Assembly (NCBI RefSeq): GCF_014898055.3 | Contig: NW_023603184.1 | Coordinates: forward strand, 110,102,615 to 110,166,614 | DNA: 64,000 nt | From: Talpa occidentalis | Taxonomy: Eukaryota; Chordata; Mammalia; Eulipotyphla; Talpidae | Direction: 5' to 3' | Part shown: positions 28,640 through 39,998 of the stretch, one piece after another | Numbering within the stretch: the stretch's first letter is position 1 | Layout of the letters: the number at the start of each line of letters is the position of its first letter | Notes under the pieces: model-generated | Database searches by the model: none | What the model saw: the letters and a program-made list of their open reading frames with translations, nothing else | Told to the model about the DNA's origin: nothing | Made by a program: the position numbers and the translations under genes

Positions 28640-29790
28640 CACATGGTATTTTATTTCATTAGTGAGAACTAAGGCTGGAAGAAAATATTTTAAAAAACAC
28701 AAAGGATTATCATCCAAAATATATAAATAACTCCTAAAACACAACAACCAATACATTTTTAGAAATAGGCCAAAGAACTTACCAGACACCCCCCACAGGA
28801 GATATACAAAGAGCCACATGCACTTAAAAAGATGTTCACATCATTTGTCATCAAGGTAATGCAAATTAAAAAGAAGTTCCACTACATGTCAACTAAAATG
28901 GTCAGAATCCAGAACACTTTTGAGACCACCAAATGCTAGTGAAAATGTGTAGTAACAAGAAATCTTTTTTTTATTTTTTTTTTTATAGAGGCATGTTTTA
29001 TTTATTTATTTGTTTGTTTGTTTGTTTGTTTGTTTTGTTTATACAAGCACTGGGTACAGTCAGAAGCGCGGGAGGGTGAGAGAATTCACCAGAGCCAGAG
29101 CGGGGAGCAGAGCAGGCAGAAGGACCGAAGTACACTGCTGAGGAGAGCAGCGGGCGGCAGGAGAGGTCTGCGCGCCATGCGGGACCCTCCTCCGGTGGCC
29201 GGGGAGCGGCCGGGGATCGAACGGGCGCTGCAGAGGCTGTAGGCAGCTTCGCAACCCAGCGCTCAACCACTGCACCACCGGGGAGGCCCGCAACAAGAAA
29301 TCTTATTGCCAGTGGGAATGCAAAAATTGTACAGCCACTTTAGAAAATTTATAAACAGTGACAATTTCTTACAAAATTAAACATACCCTTACCATACAAT
29401 TCAGCAGTGGTGTGCCTTACTATTTATCCAGAGAGGTTGAAAACCTATGTCCACACAAAATTCTGCACATGGATGTTTATAGCAGTTTTATTCACAATTG
29501 CCAAAGCTTGGAAACACCAAGACGCCCTTCAGTGGATGAATGGTTTAATTAACTATGGTAAATCCTCAATGGATTATCATCTATAGCTAAAAAGAAATGA
29601 GCTATCAAGCCATAAAAAGACATGCATGAACCTCAAAATATATTACTAAGTGAATAAAAATATCAGTGGGTTGACATGGCTTGGGGGAGGGAAAGATAAA
29701 TAGGCAGAGCACAGATAATTTTCAGTAGCAATGAAATTGTCTGATATTATAATAGTGGATAATGTTGTCATGATTTTATATGTTATTCTT
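28640..29790 (+). mobile_element. Older L1 fragment (L1M-type), broken by a SINE
   Basis: Matches L1 ORF2 3' sequence in plus orientation: the CATTTTCACTGGTGGGAATG-type and GTACAGCCACTTTAGAAAA-type words, and IAVLFTIAKAWKHQDAL-like decayed coding at about 29480-29530. Interrupted at 28954-29304 by a SINE. Many stops; non-functional. Its 3' end appears displaced to 30215-30415. Confidence 0.8.
28954..29304 (-). mobile_element. tRNA SINE inserted in an older L1
   Basis: Full-length copy, target duplication AACAAGAAATCTT at 28954-28966 and 29292-29304. It interrupts an older L1 that resumes exactly after the duplication. Its tail is longer than usual: (AAACA)n, (AAATA)n, then AAAACATGCCTCTAT and A-run, a tag shared only with the copy at 42219. 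Confidence 0.9.
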
Positions 29791-30175
29791 GACTAGGCTA
29801 AGGGATGTTCAAAGAGCTTGTATAACATTTCTGGGCATAGTAGCATTTGAACCAGCAGACCGAGAAAAGAAGACCCTCACCAAAATAGATAGGTACACCC
29901 AACTGAGGGCCCAAACAGAACAAATTCTCAGTTTTGAACTTGGACATCCATCTTCTCTGTCCTCAGACATTACAAGTTCTTGGTTTTCATATCAGAATTA
30001 CATTAGCACGCACATCCCAACCTTCAACTTCACAGGCCTTCAGCTTACAGACAACATACAGGGCCGAACTCAGCCTTCACATTCCTCTATCTATTCACAT
30101 ACATTCATAGGTATCTATAGAAAGAGATTCTATTGGTTTGGTTTCTCTAGAGGGTAATAACTAATATATACGGTA
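29790..30175 (+). mobile_element. Possible fossil LTR inside the old L1
   Basis: A segment unlike L1 lies between the two L1 pieces and ends in CTATTGGTTTGGTTTCTCTAG then GTAATAACTAAT, the style of ending seen in some old mammalian LTR repeats. Contains a chance 125-codon frame. Family not assigned. Confidence 0.35.
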
Positions 30176-30214
30176 TAAATTTTTCAAAGTCATAAAATGT
30201 AGAACACCAAGAGT

Positions 30215-30415
30215 GGATCTTAAATTAGGGACTTTTGATGATAATGCATCAAAATGTAAGTTCATCAATTGTAACCAATGTACCACTGTCATGGGAAACG
30301 TTAAGGAAGCTTGTGTATATGTGAGTGGTAGGGATTATATGGAAACCTCTATCTTCTGCTCAATTTTGCTGTGAACACAAAACTGCTCTTAAAAATAAAG
30401 TTTATTGAAAAAATT
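30215..30415 (+). mobile_element. Older L1 3' end
   Basis: The AATTTTGCTGTGAACACAAA and CTGCTCTTAAAAATAAAGT words are the 3' end of L1M-type elements. It probably belongs to the L1 at 28640-29790, the two being split by the segment at 29790-30175. Confidence 0.75.
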
Positions 30416-30435
30416 ACTAAGACCCTGTGAGATTT

Positions 30436-31025
30436 AAAAACTGGGTGGTCTTACTCCTGGGGATCTACCCAAAGGACACAAAAACATTGATTCAAAAAAA
30501 AGACCACCTGTATCCCTGTGTTTATTGCAGCACTATTTACAATAGTTAAAACCTGGAAACAACCCAAATGCCCAAAAATAGATGACTGGATCAAGAAGAT
30601 GTGGTATATATACACAATGGAATATTATTCAGCAATCAAAAAAGATAAAATGCCATTCGCAGCAATGTGGATGGAGCTAGAAGGTATTATGCTCAGTGAA
30701 ATAGGCCAGAAGGAAAAACAAAAATATCATATGGTTTCACTTACAGCAGGAATATAGGGGGACCAAATAAGACATCAGTGTAAAAAAATAAAAACACAAC
30801 AAAGCAAAAACAGACAATTATAAATCAGAGGCATCCTGCAGGGGAGGAGGTGGGAGAGGGAGCAGAGGGAGGGAGAGAGGAGCACAGGGGACTGAGGTGA
30901 TGGTGCACAGGTGCATTGGTGAAGGAAACTATGGTGACTACACCTGAGGGGGTGGGGGGAAGCAAATATTGTTTAAAAATAAACAACGATGTAAAAAAAT
31001 TAATTAAAAAAAACTGAGTGGTCTT
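30436..31025 (+). mobile_element. 5'-truncated young L1 (ORF2 end and 3' UTR)
   Basis: The reading frame at 30518-30757 is the C-terminal end of the L1 ORF2 protein (MWYIYTMEYYSAIKKDKM block), intact to its own stop, followed by a G-rich 3' UTR (30838-30960) and an A-rich tail. Target duplication AAAAACTGGGTGGTCTT (30436-30452) and its copy with one change (31009-31025). The rest of the L1 is absent, as in most L1 insertions, so it cannot move by itself. Confidence 0.92.
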
Positions 31026-32499
31026 GGAAATACTTCATATGTGTGATCCAATAATGACTAGTGAACCCACCCTACCCTGTCCTGGAACAGCCAGTCACCA
31101 CCAAACTAACAATAGACAATGGTTCCCCCCTAGATCCTTCATCCATTTAAGTAGTTATGTTTTTTCCCCATTTTTTTTTTTTTCTGAAACAAGTTCTTTT
31201 GCCTTTTACCACGCACATATAAGTTAATTTCATCAGGGAGATATTCTCACATTTAGACATCTCTTAACATTTCCTTTTCTTTTCTTACTCATTTTACTTA
31301 AGTAAAACATTTTTTCATTTTATTTAAGTGGAAGCACTTGGTTTCTACAATTCTAACTCTGGGGGCCCAAAGCGGTTTGCCTACTAGGTATTACTTACAA
31401 AGATAAACTGGTACACGGTGATGAAGGCAAAGAAAACCAAAGAACCAACGCTTGCAACCTTCAGAGTACGACTGTTATCTTTAAATCCTACTGCAAGGAG
31501 TACTAATTAAGCCCATTTGTCCTCAGTCACAACTCAATGCAAAAACCAGATTTCTTTTTGTATTTCATTATTTGCTTTTTCTCTTACCAGCACTTCAACA
31601 TTGATATTTATGTGTGTATAATCTCATTGTACACGTTTCATTTCAATTCTCTAGTAACTTAGCTTCAATGTAGGTGAAATCAGCTCTTGTGGGTGAATCT
31701 AAACTCTTTACAGTAAACACCTGTGCTCCAAATTCAACCCGGCTTCAAATTTAACAATCTTATTGCTATGTCCATTATCTCCACCTTTTAACTCAAGAGT
31801 TAGTAATCCACCTTGGTTTCCCCAACACCTGAAGCTTTTTAATTATGATCAAAGATCGTTTCCTTTACTTGAGCCAGCAAGACAGGCAGAATTCACACTC
31901 ATATCCCAGTGCACCAGTGCTGGGTCCCTGACTAGTGGTTTCATTTTGTTAGACTTCTGTGCATTTTTCTATTGTGCCATCTAAATAGCAAATTGTGTCT
32001 TGTTTTTGAGGGGAGGTGATTTTTTTTTTTAATTTCACGAGTTAGTATTTAGCTAGAAGAGTCTGTAGCACATTCCTGGGTTTTCCTTAAATCATCTCTA
32101 CACTAAGAATTGAAATGTTTCTATTGTGAAGGACAGCATAACTGTGTTTTTAAGTCAATAAAAGACAGCCGCAAGTTAACAGCATGATGATTCTAAAATC
32201 AACATAAAAAATCGAAAGTTTATAAACTAAACCTAAAGATTTGGTTCTAGCCAATGGCAAGGCAATGTGAGGCCCAGAAGCGGCCCAGGGAGACCCCAAA
32301 GCATCAAAGCATCGGGGTTCAGTGTTCCTAAATCAGTAAAACGAGTTGGATTCAGAACGACATGTAGGTGTATTCTGTGACGGGCTTATACTTTCAGAAA
32401 TTGATGGATTAAAACTTCTACGTGGAGGGGAGTAGGCGACCTCGCGTTTGCAAAACATTACCCCCTTGGGAACCAAATCTTTCTTCTGCTACGCAGAAG

Positions 32500-33210
32500 C
32501 TGAGTGTGACGTGAGTCAGGGAACGCACTGGGGGCGGAGAGCCAAGCGGGAGGGGACGGGAGCCGGAGGAGGTCCCCCGAGGGTGGCCCGCGCGCTCCCC
32601 GGGAGGGGAGGAGGAGACGCTGGCTTCGGGACGCAGTCGCCTGCCGGGGCAGAGGAGGAGCTTGGCGAGGGCGGAGAGGCCGCGCGGGTTAAGGCGCCGG
32701 GAGCTAGGAGGCGCCGCGGGAGGCCAAGACGCCTGAACCCAGACACTCACCCGCGGGGCGCACGGGCTGGATAGGCCGCCACTTCAAGACGCGCTCGCTC
32801 AGCACCACGTCGCAGCTGTCCCTTCCGATCTCGAAGATGCCCCGGAGCAGGATCTGCCCGGCGGCCTCCTCCGGCAGCTGCCGGGACGCCCACTGCGCAG
32901 AGGGCCTGGCGGCCGCCGCCGGAGGCGCCCCATCCTCGCGGTCACCCTCCAGAAAGCTCACCCGGCTTCCGCGCCGCCCGCGGGGCATGGCAGAGCCGCA
33001 GGTTGGGCCCGAAGCCGAGGTCCGGGAGGGCCTTCGGAGGAGGCGGCAGAGGCCCAGGCTGCGCGGCTCCGATGGCGTTTGGCGCTGCCACAGCAACTGC
33101 GCGCAGGCAGAGACCCAGGAGGGAGGCGGGGCGGGCAGGCGGGGCCGCCCTGACCTAGCCGGGCACCTTGGCCAGCCAGCCTCCAGTCTGGCCCCCACTG
33201 CACAAAGACC
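32500..33210 (-). promoter_or_regulatory. CpG island at the CERKL promoter and exon 1
   Basis: A sharp change from AT-rich DNA to about 700 bp that is GC-rich and full of CpG, centred on CERKL exon 1. Long open frames on both strands here come from the base composition. No TATA box is evident, fitting a dispersed housekeeping-type start. A TGACGTGAGTCA-like composite (CRE/AP-1 type) lies at about 32507-32518, within the intron side of the island. Confidence 0.75.
32751..32988 (-). CDS. CERKL: Ceramide kinase-like protein, coding part of exon 1 (gene continues beyond the window)
   Basis: The minus-strand frame starts at [10 protein letters not shown] and runs 79 codons plus one base to a consensus donor, G|GTGAGT, at 32751/32750. 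From memory, human CERKL exon 1 has the same 238 coding bases with the same phase, and shares the block around [16 protein letters not shown] followed by the WRPIQP-RPAG ending. This block begins the N-terminal PH-like region. CERKL resembles ceramide kinase, but no clear kinase activity is known for it; it supports photoreceptor stress survival, and human loss causes retinitis pigmentosa (RP26). The first ~45 residues diverge and are Ala/Arg-rich, as expected for CpG-island sequence. The frame is open a further 70 codons upstream, but the start chosen agrees with the human protein. Exons 2 onward are not recognised here; human intron 1 is very long. Confidence 0.9.
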
Positions 33211-33307
33211 CCTGTCCTGGAAGGGGAATAGGGACTCCCTCTGCCTGGTCCCTACTGCTCAGTGGAATTTAGCTCTTTGCTAACCCCCGCAGTTGAATAA
33301 GCCAACT

Positions 33308-33485
33308 CTTCCCAAACTTTTAACTTGCGTGCTCACCGTCTAGGCATCTCGTTACAATGCAGATTCTTAATGAATACGTCTGGAATAAAACCCCGAATTC
33401 TGTGTTTCAGACTTCCAGGTGATGTCTGTGCCTGTGCGGTGCTCTGCTTCTCAGAGCATACGTTGAGTTGCAAGAGTAGAAACCT
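33308..33485 (+). mobile_element. MER5A-like DNA transposon fossil
   Basis: CATCTCGTTACAATGCAGATTC, then AATTCTGTGTTTCAGACTTCC and CAGGTGATGTC follow the MER5A order. Non-autonomous hAT type, about 180 bp, ends worn. Confidence 0.75.
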
Positions 33486-35714
33486 CCCTTCTTGCACCTC
33501 GTTTCCACTGGGCTTTCTGGGGCGCAGAGGTCGGGCTTTACGACTGCGCGCCCTCGCTAGCTAGCCAAATTCCCTGAAGCTGGTGCGGCGTGAGAGCTGA
33601 CTTCCCAAAATCCCTGAGAGGGAGCCAAAATAAATCCCTGGCTCACATAGACGAATTTTTATCTGGCAAACTTAGTATCAGAGGAACGCACTTCATGAGG
33701 TATTGAGGGTCCCACTGTCCCCCAAGATATCTCCTCTCAGTTTTGCCTTTCCCTAGAGATGGACTATAAGCAGCAGGGCTTCCCTTGAAGGCTACTGCTT
33801 TAATGTCCTGTTACCTGAAAATGGAAAGTACGATGCAGGGTTCATCCTAAACTCTTCTGATACTTGAGAGTCCTGAAGTCAGTGGTTTGTTAATCTTGGA
33901 ATGCACAGAATTTGTGGGCCGCTGGCTCTCAGTCACTCTGGCTGCACCTTAAAGTTACCCCAGGAGATTTTAAAAATCCAGATGCCCATGCTACACTGAA
34001 GACAATTAAATTGCATTCTCTGGGGATAAGACCCAGGCTTCAGGACTTTTGAAAGCTCCCCAGGTGATTCCAGCGTTCAGTCAGGGCTGCGCTTTGCCGC
34101 ACTAAGCGGTGTATTAATAGGGAGCTGACTGCCTGTGATGGCAGAACAGTCAGGGAGAAAGTGAGTTGTGAAGAGGGGCAGAGTTTTGGGAAAAGGAGGT
34201 AAAGTGGCAGGCTCTTTACAAGGTCAGAATAATTGTACTGAAAAAAAAGTTAGGGAAGACAGAGTTTAAAGAAGAAATTAAACCAAATTAAAATAGGGAT
34301 CTAGTTCCAGTGGTGCTGGTCACACTCCAAACTTGGGCAGAAGAGCTCATGGGTAACAGGAGTTTCTCAAGGTCCTCTGTTCAAAGTTGGACTTCAAAAA
34401 AACACAGTGGAGATGGTAGGCCTAGCCAAATCCCTTTCAGACATAAAGCACCAGTGTGCCAGTTAAGCTAGGACTCTTACTGTTTAATGCTCCAAAAACA
34501 ACCACCCAAGCTTCCAGGCTAGGCGGGGAAGAGCCTCCGTTTGATCTGATTTCAGTGAGTTGTTTCTTGGAGCTGAAGTGCAGCTGCTGCTAATACCCCC
34601 CAACTACCCCCCTAACCGGCCCCCCCACCCCAGGCTTCAGGTGGCTCAGCTCAGCAGTCATTAGCAGGAAGGCTGGTGCCCTCCACAGAATGAGTTGCAG
34701 TTCTGGAGTCAGCGTCTTGTATTCACAGCTGTCAGGCAATCAACACAATTAGAGCTCATTGGCATTTTAAAAGCTCACAGAGAGCCAGGGCAAATAGGCC
34801 AAGATGATAGGTAGCTACGTGGTAGGACCTTAGCAAAGGGGCGTGTTGCCATTTTTCAAGCTTCATCAGGTCAGATGGTCAAAAATACTGGCTTTGCATT
34901 TTTTGAAGATGGAAGTGATGAGGGCTGTTCTCAGGTCTTCCCTTCTGATGAGCTATCCTCCAAAGGTCTCAACGCCCTCAGGGCTCTGACCTCTGGGCTC
35001 TATCTCACCTGCAGCAGTGTCATCACTTTACACTCTATGAGTGCTATTACCAGCCCCAAACAACCACTCCCTTAAATTTTAGACAGTGTCCAGCTGCCTA
35101 CCTCACACTTCACTTGGCTGTCCAATAACCATTTAAAATTTAATGTATGATTTAAAACTTAATGTATGTAAACCAAACCATGATTGTTCAATGCAAACCT
35201 GTCCTGCCTAGAATGTTCCAAATCTCAGCAAATAGCGTCATCGAAACCCTTGATGTCATCTTTCTCTCTTTGATTCTCTTCTGCAACCATCCCAGGCTAG
35301 GTAGGTTCACTGAAGGTTCAGGCAGCTTAAAAGAGAATCTTGGAGCCCTTTTAATCATCCCCACAGATTTTTAAGTATTCAGGGGGATCAAGTCAGCAGG
35401 GAGACAGCAACTTGGGCCCCCCTGCAAATGTCTGTATGCTCTTCCCTCCGGGCTTCCTCTCCTAGCTATTGCTTGTCCTCTAGTAGCCACACTCTGCCTC
35501 TATAGGCGTGACCTCCTCTGCACAGGTGTGCCCACTTACGCATGCCCACACCATACTCCAGGTGTCCACCATCAGGCACACGTGCCCCGCATCTGCACTC
35601 CCAAACACCTCCAGCATTCAAGGCCTCAGGTGATAGCCACAGAGGCCAGTGGCATAAAGCCTGACTGTTCTTCATTTACCCTACACGCTGTTACAAAGGA
35701 GAAACAATAGACCC
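33486..35714. other. Intergenic sequence 5' of CERKL
   Basis: Apart from the MER5A-like copy at 33920, this is unassigned unique sequence. A C-run at 34596-34632 is notable. Small frames show no resemblance to known proteins. Confidence 0.6.
33920..34105 (+). mobile_element. MER5A-like DNA transposon fossil
   Basis: GGAGATTTTAAAAATCCAGATG, then AGGACTTTTGAAAGCTCC and CCAGGTGATTCC are in MER5A order. A second copy of the same family as the one 600 bp to its left, same strand. Confidence 0.7.
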
Positions 35715-36070
35715 AAAATGGAGTTATCATCCCGGACTTAGCAGCACTTAAAACCTAAACTAACTGCAGTTTGCACCTCTCTAAAAGTAGAATTCTAAAC
35801 CAATCTGGAGTTTCCTGGTTAGCACTAGTCATGTCATCTGCATTATTAGACACTCCCCCGCTACCCTGCCTTCCCTTGAGGGTAGGTGGCTTTGCCTAAA
35901 ATAGTATTTTTTTTTTTTTAAGCAACTTTGTCCTACCTTCTTTCTGACTATAAAAACCTTCAACAGAGACTTTCAACTTGCTGGGTGGGATGGTGCCTGA
36001 TTCATGAATCACATAATAAGGCTAATTAGATCTCTAAATTTATTTTAATGAACTTTGTTTTTCAACAACT
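35715..36070 (+). mobile_element. Candidate solo LTR (endogenous retrovirus type)
   Basis: Has LTR-like parts in order: a CTATAAAAACC TATA-like word (35949-35959), then about 60 bp later CACATAATAAGG resembling a poly(A) signal region, then a terminal T-rich U5-like segment. Starts near TGGAG and ends near TTCAACAACTCA. No retroviral gene is attached. Family not named. Confidence 0.4.
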
Positions 36071-36229
36071 CATACGTCACATCCAACTCATGAGCAAGAC
36101 ATGTCAATTCCATCAGCGAAATAGACTCCTTTCAGCCTGCTCTCAAGCTAGTCTGCAGCCCTGAATCTCTCACCTAAACAAATTCATAGCCTTCTAACCA
36201 ATCTCTTTGTTTTCCCCTTCCCCTGTAGA

Positions 36230-36640
36230 CTTCCAGAGTCTATTTTCCACCTAACAGTCACTTTGCCCTTTAAAAAGTAACAGGATCCTGCTTACAACCT
36301 TCCTACCACCTCCCATCCACTTGGGATAAAATCAAAATGCTTAGCAAGGGGATAAGACCCTAGATAATCTGGCCCCTGGCTACCTCTCCAAGGTCACCTA
36401 CTAATACTTTTCCCCTTGTTCACTCACACAAACCTTCCTGCTAGTGTCAATCAATGTGAACAGTCCCTTTCCAGAGCGTTGGATTTGTTATTCCCTCTAG
36501 CAGGAGTAATTCCTCCCTCCCCCGCTACCAGCCAACCAGATGGTTAACTTATTCACTTCATTCTCCTTTCTGCTTAAAGGTCACCTCCTCTAAGATGCCC
36601 TTGTATCCTCCATCATTCACCATCCTGTCACCCTATGTAT
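36230..36640 (+). mobile_element. L2 LINE 3' fragment
   Basis: Plus-oriented L2: ATAAAATCAAAATGCTTAGC, GATAATCTGGCCCCTGGC, then GGTCACCTCCTCTAAGATG, in the order of the L2 3' region. Confidence 0.7.
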
Positions 36641-36780
36641 TAGTCTTCTATTGCCTCTGTAACCAGTTATCACGAACTTAGTGACTTAAAATGACACAAA
36701 TGTATTATCTTACATCCCTATAGGTCAGAAGTTAAAAAACCCAGTTTCCTGGATTACAATCAAGGTGTCAATGGGCCAGC
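36636..36780 (-). mobile_element. MLT1-like LTR, 3' end only
   Basis: Reads TGTATTAGTCTTCTATTGCC then GACTTAAAATGACACAAATG on plus, the reverse complement of an MLT1-type end. Followed by a TA/CA-rich microsatellite. Confidence 0.65.
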
Positions 36781-36875
36781 TGTGCATTATACATACATGC
36801 ACACATATCAGCGCTCATATATATACATGTATATATATATCATGCATATCATGTATATGCATGTATCATGATATA
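36780..36875. repeat. TA/CA-rich microsatellite
   Basis: Degenerate CATA/TATG repeats with palindromic blocks such as ATATATACATGTATATATAT. Confidence 0.85.
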
Positions 36876-36996
36876 GAAGTGAACCATGGGAAGAGAGTTT
36901 GCAAAGTTTTTAGAGGAGTTATATCCATCTGAACTAAAAGAGTCAGAAACAGCTCATATTTAAAAGAAGTCTCTGGACCGCCAACTTTTTGTGTAT

Positions 36997-37267
36997 AAAA
37001 AAAGAGTGAGGGGCCTCCCTGGTGGTACAAGGGGTTGGGGCGCCACCGCAGTGCGAGTTTGATCCCAGGCCGGCCAGGGGGCAACCCACATGGCGCAGCA
37101 GACCTCTCCTGACTCGGCCCGCTGCTCCCCTCAGCAGTGTGTTTCAGTCAGTCTGCCTGTTCTGTTCCCCACTCTGTCTCTGGTGAACCCTCTCAACCCC
37201 CCCTTCCCTGTACCCCAGCTCCTGTATGCATAAATAAATAAATCTTTATAAAAAAAAAAAGGGTGAA
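36997..37267 (+). mobile_element. Older tRNA SINE, internal deletion in the head
   Basis: Starts GGGGCCTCCCTGGTGG at 37009-37024, but the head is shortened and box A is disrupted. The tail AAATAAATAAATCTTT holds both AATAAA and a TCTTT stop, the features of T+ type SINEs. Target duplication AAAAAAAGAGTGAG / AAAAAAAGGGTGAA. It splits a local repeat described under findings. Confidence 0.85.
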
Positions 37268-37359
37268 AGTCTACTTAGCTGCTATCATGGATCATTTCTT
37301 GTTGAAAGAAGAAAGGCATGGAAGACAGAACCAGAAGTCAGGAGCCTGCAGTCAAGTGC

Positions 37360-37885
37360 TGCTCTGGAATGAAATCCAAACTTCCACGATGACCTATGAG
37401 ACCGTGTATGATTCAACTGCTACTCATCTGCTTAAACTCATCTCCTAGTGTTTTTCTTCCATTCTTACTAAACTTGTGTCCAATCACACCGACCTCTGTA
37501 TATTATGATATAACAAGAAATGACCCATGATAGCAGCTGAGTAGACTTTCAGTCTTTTTTATATGTGGTTTACTTGTCCAGCAATGTCTCTCACCGTAGC
37601 TTGACTTTCCACCATGTCCAGATGAACTCGGAGAGTCTTCCTTGAGTGGTCAATCAAAAGTTGACCTCTACTCAACTATATTTCTTTCAGTGCATCTCCC
37701 ACTACCTAAAAATTTGTAACTCATCTGTTTACTTGTTTCTTGTCTGTCTCTCCCATCAGATGTCAATGAATGCAGTGACCTAATCTGCTTGTATATGGCT
37801 CCATCTCTGGTCCTAAAACAAGGTTTTTTGCTTAATATGTACCCAATAAATATGTTGAATGTACTAATGAATAAACTTTTAAAAT
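37360..37885 (+). mobile_element. L2 LINE 3' fragment, interrupted
   Basis: Plus-oriented L2 pieces at about 37365-37500 (GAAATCCAAACTTCC, ACCTATGAGACC) and 37680-37885 ending AATAAATATGTTGAATG. Between them, 37512-37650 holds a copy of the local repeat described under findings. Confidence 0.55.
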
Positions 37886-38587
37886 TCAGTCCTTGTATTC
37901 ACTTCTGATATTATACTTACAGGTGAGGAAAACGGAAATATTCATGACATTTTTAACTTCTCCACATGAATACAAATTTTGAGTAAAGCGAGCTTTAGCT
38001 GCAATCATCTCTGTTGTTTCTGATGCTAAATGGGCATGTTGTCAATGTGTCAAGAGGACTGCTTCCCTCTCATGCTGAGTGGAGACTCTGTCAGATTGTT
38101 CCTGTTACCTTGGCTCCTGCTGCCTAAAAGGTAGAGGGCCATATGTCCCTATGACAATTACAAAGAAAATAGAAAAAATTCTAGAACCCCACCAAGTCAA
38201 ATATCTCATTTTATTTATATGCCAGATTTTTGCACTCAGATTGAAATTGCTCAAAACAAATGGCTTGATTGTGTTCTATGATGCATCTCACCTGCCAATG
38301 TAATGACAATGACCATGGAATCTCCAGCTTCTCAACAAACAACTCCCCAGTTCATTGTTCTCATCAGCACTTGGCTCTAGCCTCTGGGCTTTTGGTCCTC
38401 CAGGCCTTTCTTCTTTTCAATAAGAAATGACCCATGATGGCAGCTGAGTAACCTTTCAGTCTTTTTCTATTCACGAAACATTGGAAGTCTGGAGACTTCC
38501 TTTAAGTTTGAATTGTTTCTGTCTCTTTTAGTCCAGATGGACTAAAAGATTAAAAAAATTGTAAGCTTTCTTCCTGTGGTTCACTTA

Positions 38588-38715
38588 TATTTTATAAATA
38601 TATGAATATACATATCAAATATATGATAGCTGGTATATGTGCTTATATATAGAACCACATGTATATATCATGATATATAGTTATGTTACATGATATGCAT
38701 ATTATAAAATTATGT
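38588..38715. repeat. AT-rich palindromic low-complexity block
   Basis: TATA-dominated, with short inverted words such as TATATCATGATATA. Confidence 0.8.
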
Positions 38716-39834
38716 TATAGCACAATATATGAAAACTATTCCCACAAATCCCTTGAGACTCTCTACTTCAGACTCCAAATTAGGGTATTATGGATATAAT
38801 GATCCTAATGTTCTTACAAGTATTTTTATCCAGGCAAACTGTATCTTCCAGCCACACCCTTGATTGGGGTTTCACCTGAAGCATGTTTAGAAGCACTTCA
38901 TCTTTTCTTTGAAGCCATTTCTTGTTTTTAGCATGTATTTTAGCCCAAATGTCTGTCTGGTCTTCTACAGTCCCTCTATATTATGCTTGCTAATCACTCT
39001 CTTATAAAACCTTATCTTTTGTAGTGAAAAAGAAGTCAGTTAGAACTCACTCAGGTCTGCTAAAAACCTCCTGAGCCAGAGTCACAAATTCATTAGGTGC
39101 TCTTTCTATCTTCCAATGTATTGCAGAATTGTTGCCCATCTCCAGATAGATTCACTCTCTGCTCTCCAGGACCTCACTGTACCTCATTTCAACTTCTCTC
39201 TTCTCAGGACCCTCACCCTTTTTACCTAAGGGTCATAAAAACATGCTGCTATCTTCTGTTCCCACTCTGAAGTGTGGGCTGTTGGAGGATTTCTTCTGAG
39301 GCCACTACAAAGAACTACATTGTCATCTGTCCAAATTTTGCTTGGTCATAAACCCTACTAAGCTAGTATTGATTAGTCTTAATGGAGCCTCTTCTCCAGA
39401 TCCACAGACAGGCAATTCTAAACCTACAGTTTATTCTTTCTCCCCCCTCTTTCTTAGAGGGTACTTATGACTTCATCTTTACATAAAAGAACCTGATAAG
39501 AATAAATTCCCACTATTTTATACCCTTACTTCTGAAATTCTTTCTCTATCCTGACCCTGTCACTGCTCTCCCACATCATTTTGTCTCATTAAGTTTACAC
39601 CTTTATCAGTCAACAGAGACAGAGAAGACCAACCCTTGAAAGTAAACCTGAGACATTCAGGAGGGCAAAGGAAGGGGAGGGAGAGAAGGAGAAGGAGAAG
39701 AGAAAAATGGATTAGCTTCTGCTGGTCCTGCAATTGTCTCTGTCCCTCTCTCCTTGTTCACAGAACATGCCAATATTCCTACATCTTCACTCTTCCCATG
39801 TACCATGTGCTTGTGAATCTGCATGCCCTGTCTT

Positions 39835-39998
39835 CTTCTTACGAGGGCAGGATTCAGGACCCACCTTAAGTCAGTATGACCTTACCCCAATTTGCATCTT
39901 AAGATGTATTACTTGGACACTATTTCCAAATTAGATCACATTCTGAGGTTCTGACTGGCATGAATTCTTGGAAGGTAGGGAGAGAGTACAATTTAACA
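39835..39998 (-). mobile_element. MLT1-like LTR, 5' part
   Basis: CACTATTTCCAAATTAGATC, ACATTCTGAGGTTCTG and the TACAATTTAACAC ending are the complement of an MLT1 5' end. Confidence 0.6.

Larger units (their letters stand above)
1..32750 (-). other. CERKL: CERKL intron 1, 5' part (incomplete)
   Basis: Everything from the exon 1 donor to the left edge. I looked for CERKL exon 2 (DLLCKEEF-type sequence and onward) among minus-strand frames and did not see it. The content is AT-rich unique sequence and transposon fossils, listed separately. Assigning it to the intron rests on gene order and strand, since the next exon is not visible. Confidence 0.75.
36966..38502. repeat. Local repeat family: three copies, one inverted
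   Basis: A copy on plus at 36966-37360 (split by the SINE at 37011-37253), one on minus at 37512-about 37590, and one on minus at about 38365-38502. The central 40 bp (37264-37303 against 37512-37551) matches in inverted orientation with two differences. Confidence 0.8.

Noticed and set aside
32448..33283. Long plus-strand frames in the CERKL CpG island
   Set aside because: GC-rich DNA has few stops; these frames lie opposite CERKL exon 1 and have no recognisable domain.
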